Shown here: positions 63,519-64,000 of the stretch, piece by piece
Numbering within the stretch: the first letter of the stretch is position 1
How the letters are laid out: the number at the start of each line of letters is the position of its first letter
Assembly (NCBI GenBank): GCA_902559355.1
Contig: CACEHM010000001.1
Span: 1 to 64,000, forward strand
Source: an uncultured Gammaproteobacteria bacterium
Lineage (GTDB): Bacteria; Pseudomonadota; Gammaproteobacteria; GCA-002705445; GCA-002716945
DNA: 64,000 bases
Reading direction: 5' to 3'
Notes under the pieces: model-generated
The model's input: only the letters and a program-made list of their open reading frames with translations
Told to the model about the DNA's origin: nothing
Database searches by the model: none
Position numbers and translations under genes: made by a program

Positions 63519-64000
63519 TATTGATGATTGATAATTATGACTCTTTTACCTTTAATATAGTCCAATATTTAGGTGAGTTAGGGGCAGACGTATTGGTAAA
63601 AAGAAACAATAAAATTACCCTAGACGAAATTGATAGACTTAATCCAGAAAAGATAGTCATCTCTCCTGGACCATGCACCCCTAATGAAGCAGGTATATCA
63701 TTAGAGGTAGTAAAGAAATATTATAAAACTATACCGATATTAGGAGTTTGTTTGGGCCATCAGACTATTGGACAAGTATTTGGAGGAAACATAGTCTCTG
63801 CCAAAAAAATTATGCATGGTAAAACATCTCAAATAATACATGATGGTGATCATATATTTAAAGACATTGCTCAAGAATTCACAGCTACTAGGTACCACTC
63901 ATTGGTCATAGAGAAAAAATCATTTCCAGATTCGCTGTTGGTTACAGCTAGAACAAAGGATGATGAATCAGAATCTGAAATTATGGGTTTAAGACATAAG
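63515..64000 (+). CDS. trpG: Anthranilate synthase component II (amidotransferase), 3' end outside window
   Basis: 162 codons from ATG 63515 to the window end; no stop. Starts [23 protein letters not shown], a standard TrpG/PabA opening. [12 protein letters not shown] and [15 protein letters not shown] with the nucleophile Cys (about residue 79); [10 protein letters not shown] precedes the expected final His-Glu pair, which is beyond the window. It supplies ammonia to TrpE and may also serve PabB. Confidence 0.95.
   Translation, partial: [162 protein letters not shown]

Noticed and set aside
1-64000. Search for CRISPR arrays, transposases, phage genes, toxin-antitoxin pairs or defence genes
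   Set aside because: No spaced repeats or recognisable genes. XerC is the housekeeping recombinase by context, and the Rap1a-like gene has no effector partner.

Overview
The window is AT-rich (roughly one third G+C or less by eye), almost completely coding bacterial chromosome. No gap between genes exceeds about 120 bases. Neighbouring genes often share start/stop codons, and convergent genes overlap at their 3' ends. Several gene orders are typical of Betaproteobacteria: hemCD divergent from argH, lptM-lysA-dapF-xerC-hslVU, hisBHAF-hisE-tatABC, tkt-gap-pgk-pyk-fba, rpe-trpE-trpG, and yrfG-nudE-cysQ. Together with a formaldehyde-activating-enzyme (Fae) homologue and a pseudoazurin, this suggests a small-genome, free-living methylotroph of the Methylophilales (OM43 / Methylopumilus-like). 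The assignment is inferred from gene content and order, not from a database comparison.

Layout. 1-5.9 kb: end of a ParA-like gene, an SDR gene, hemD, hemC, then argH, a small exported protein and an unrecognised 118-aa protein closed by a terminator, then a carboxylesterase. 5.9-14.8 kb (+): lptM, lysA, a methyltransferase, dapF, xerC, hslV, hslU, a DUF971 gene, ridA, recG, ubiC. 14.8-17.7 kb: yrfG-like phosphatase (-), nudE, cysQ, ccmC (+). 17.7-21.4 kb (-): xth, ampG, rraA, ccmA, ccmB. 21.5-30.3 kb: pyrE (+), then a long minus-strand run fae-like, ubiA, bioB, bioF, coaBC, dut, algC-like, argB, tauE-like. 30.3-36.9 kb: gamma carbonic anhydrase (+), hemB-aroE (-), hotdog thioesterase (+), topA-tsaC-hemF (-). 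37-48.8 kb (+): def, fmt, trkA, trkH, an acyltransferase, pip, a second alpha/beta hydrolase, hisBHAFE, tatABC and a phosphoglycerate-mutase-like gene, closed by a terminator. 48.9-52.1 kb (-): rpoD, msrA, a CAU-anticodon tRNA and a DUF3050 gene. 52.2-59.3 kb (+): thioredoxin-like gene, tkt, gap, pgk, pyk, class I fba. 59.3-61.3 kb (-): pseudoazurin, purC, bioD. 61.4-64 kb (+): rpe, trpE and the start of trpG.

The genes describe a biosynthetically self-sufficient organism: heme (hemC, D, B, F), arginine, lysine/peptidoglycan precursor, histidine, aromatic amino acids, biotin, coenzyme A, ubiquinone and nucleotides, with central sugar-phosphate metabolism, cytochrome c maturation and Tat export. 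There are no insertion sequences, prophage genes, CRISPR arrays or obvious genomic islands. The points most worth a second look are the Fae homologue whose alignment lacks the catalytic histidine, the DUF3050 protein with a dimetal-oxidase-like ligand pattern lying 8 nt behind a tRNA, the loss of hisI from the his operon, the small lptM gene with an apparently leaderless promoter, and the unrecognised 118-aa protein.
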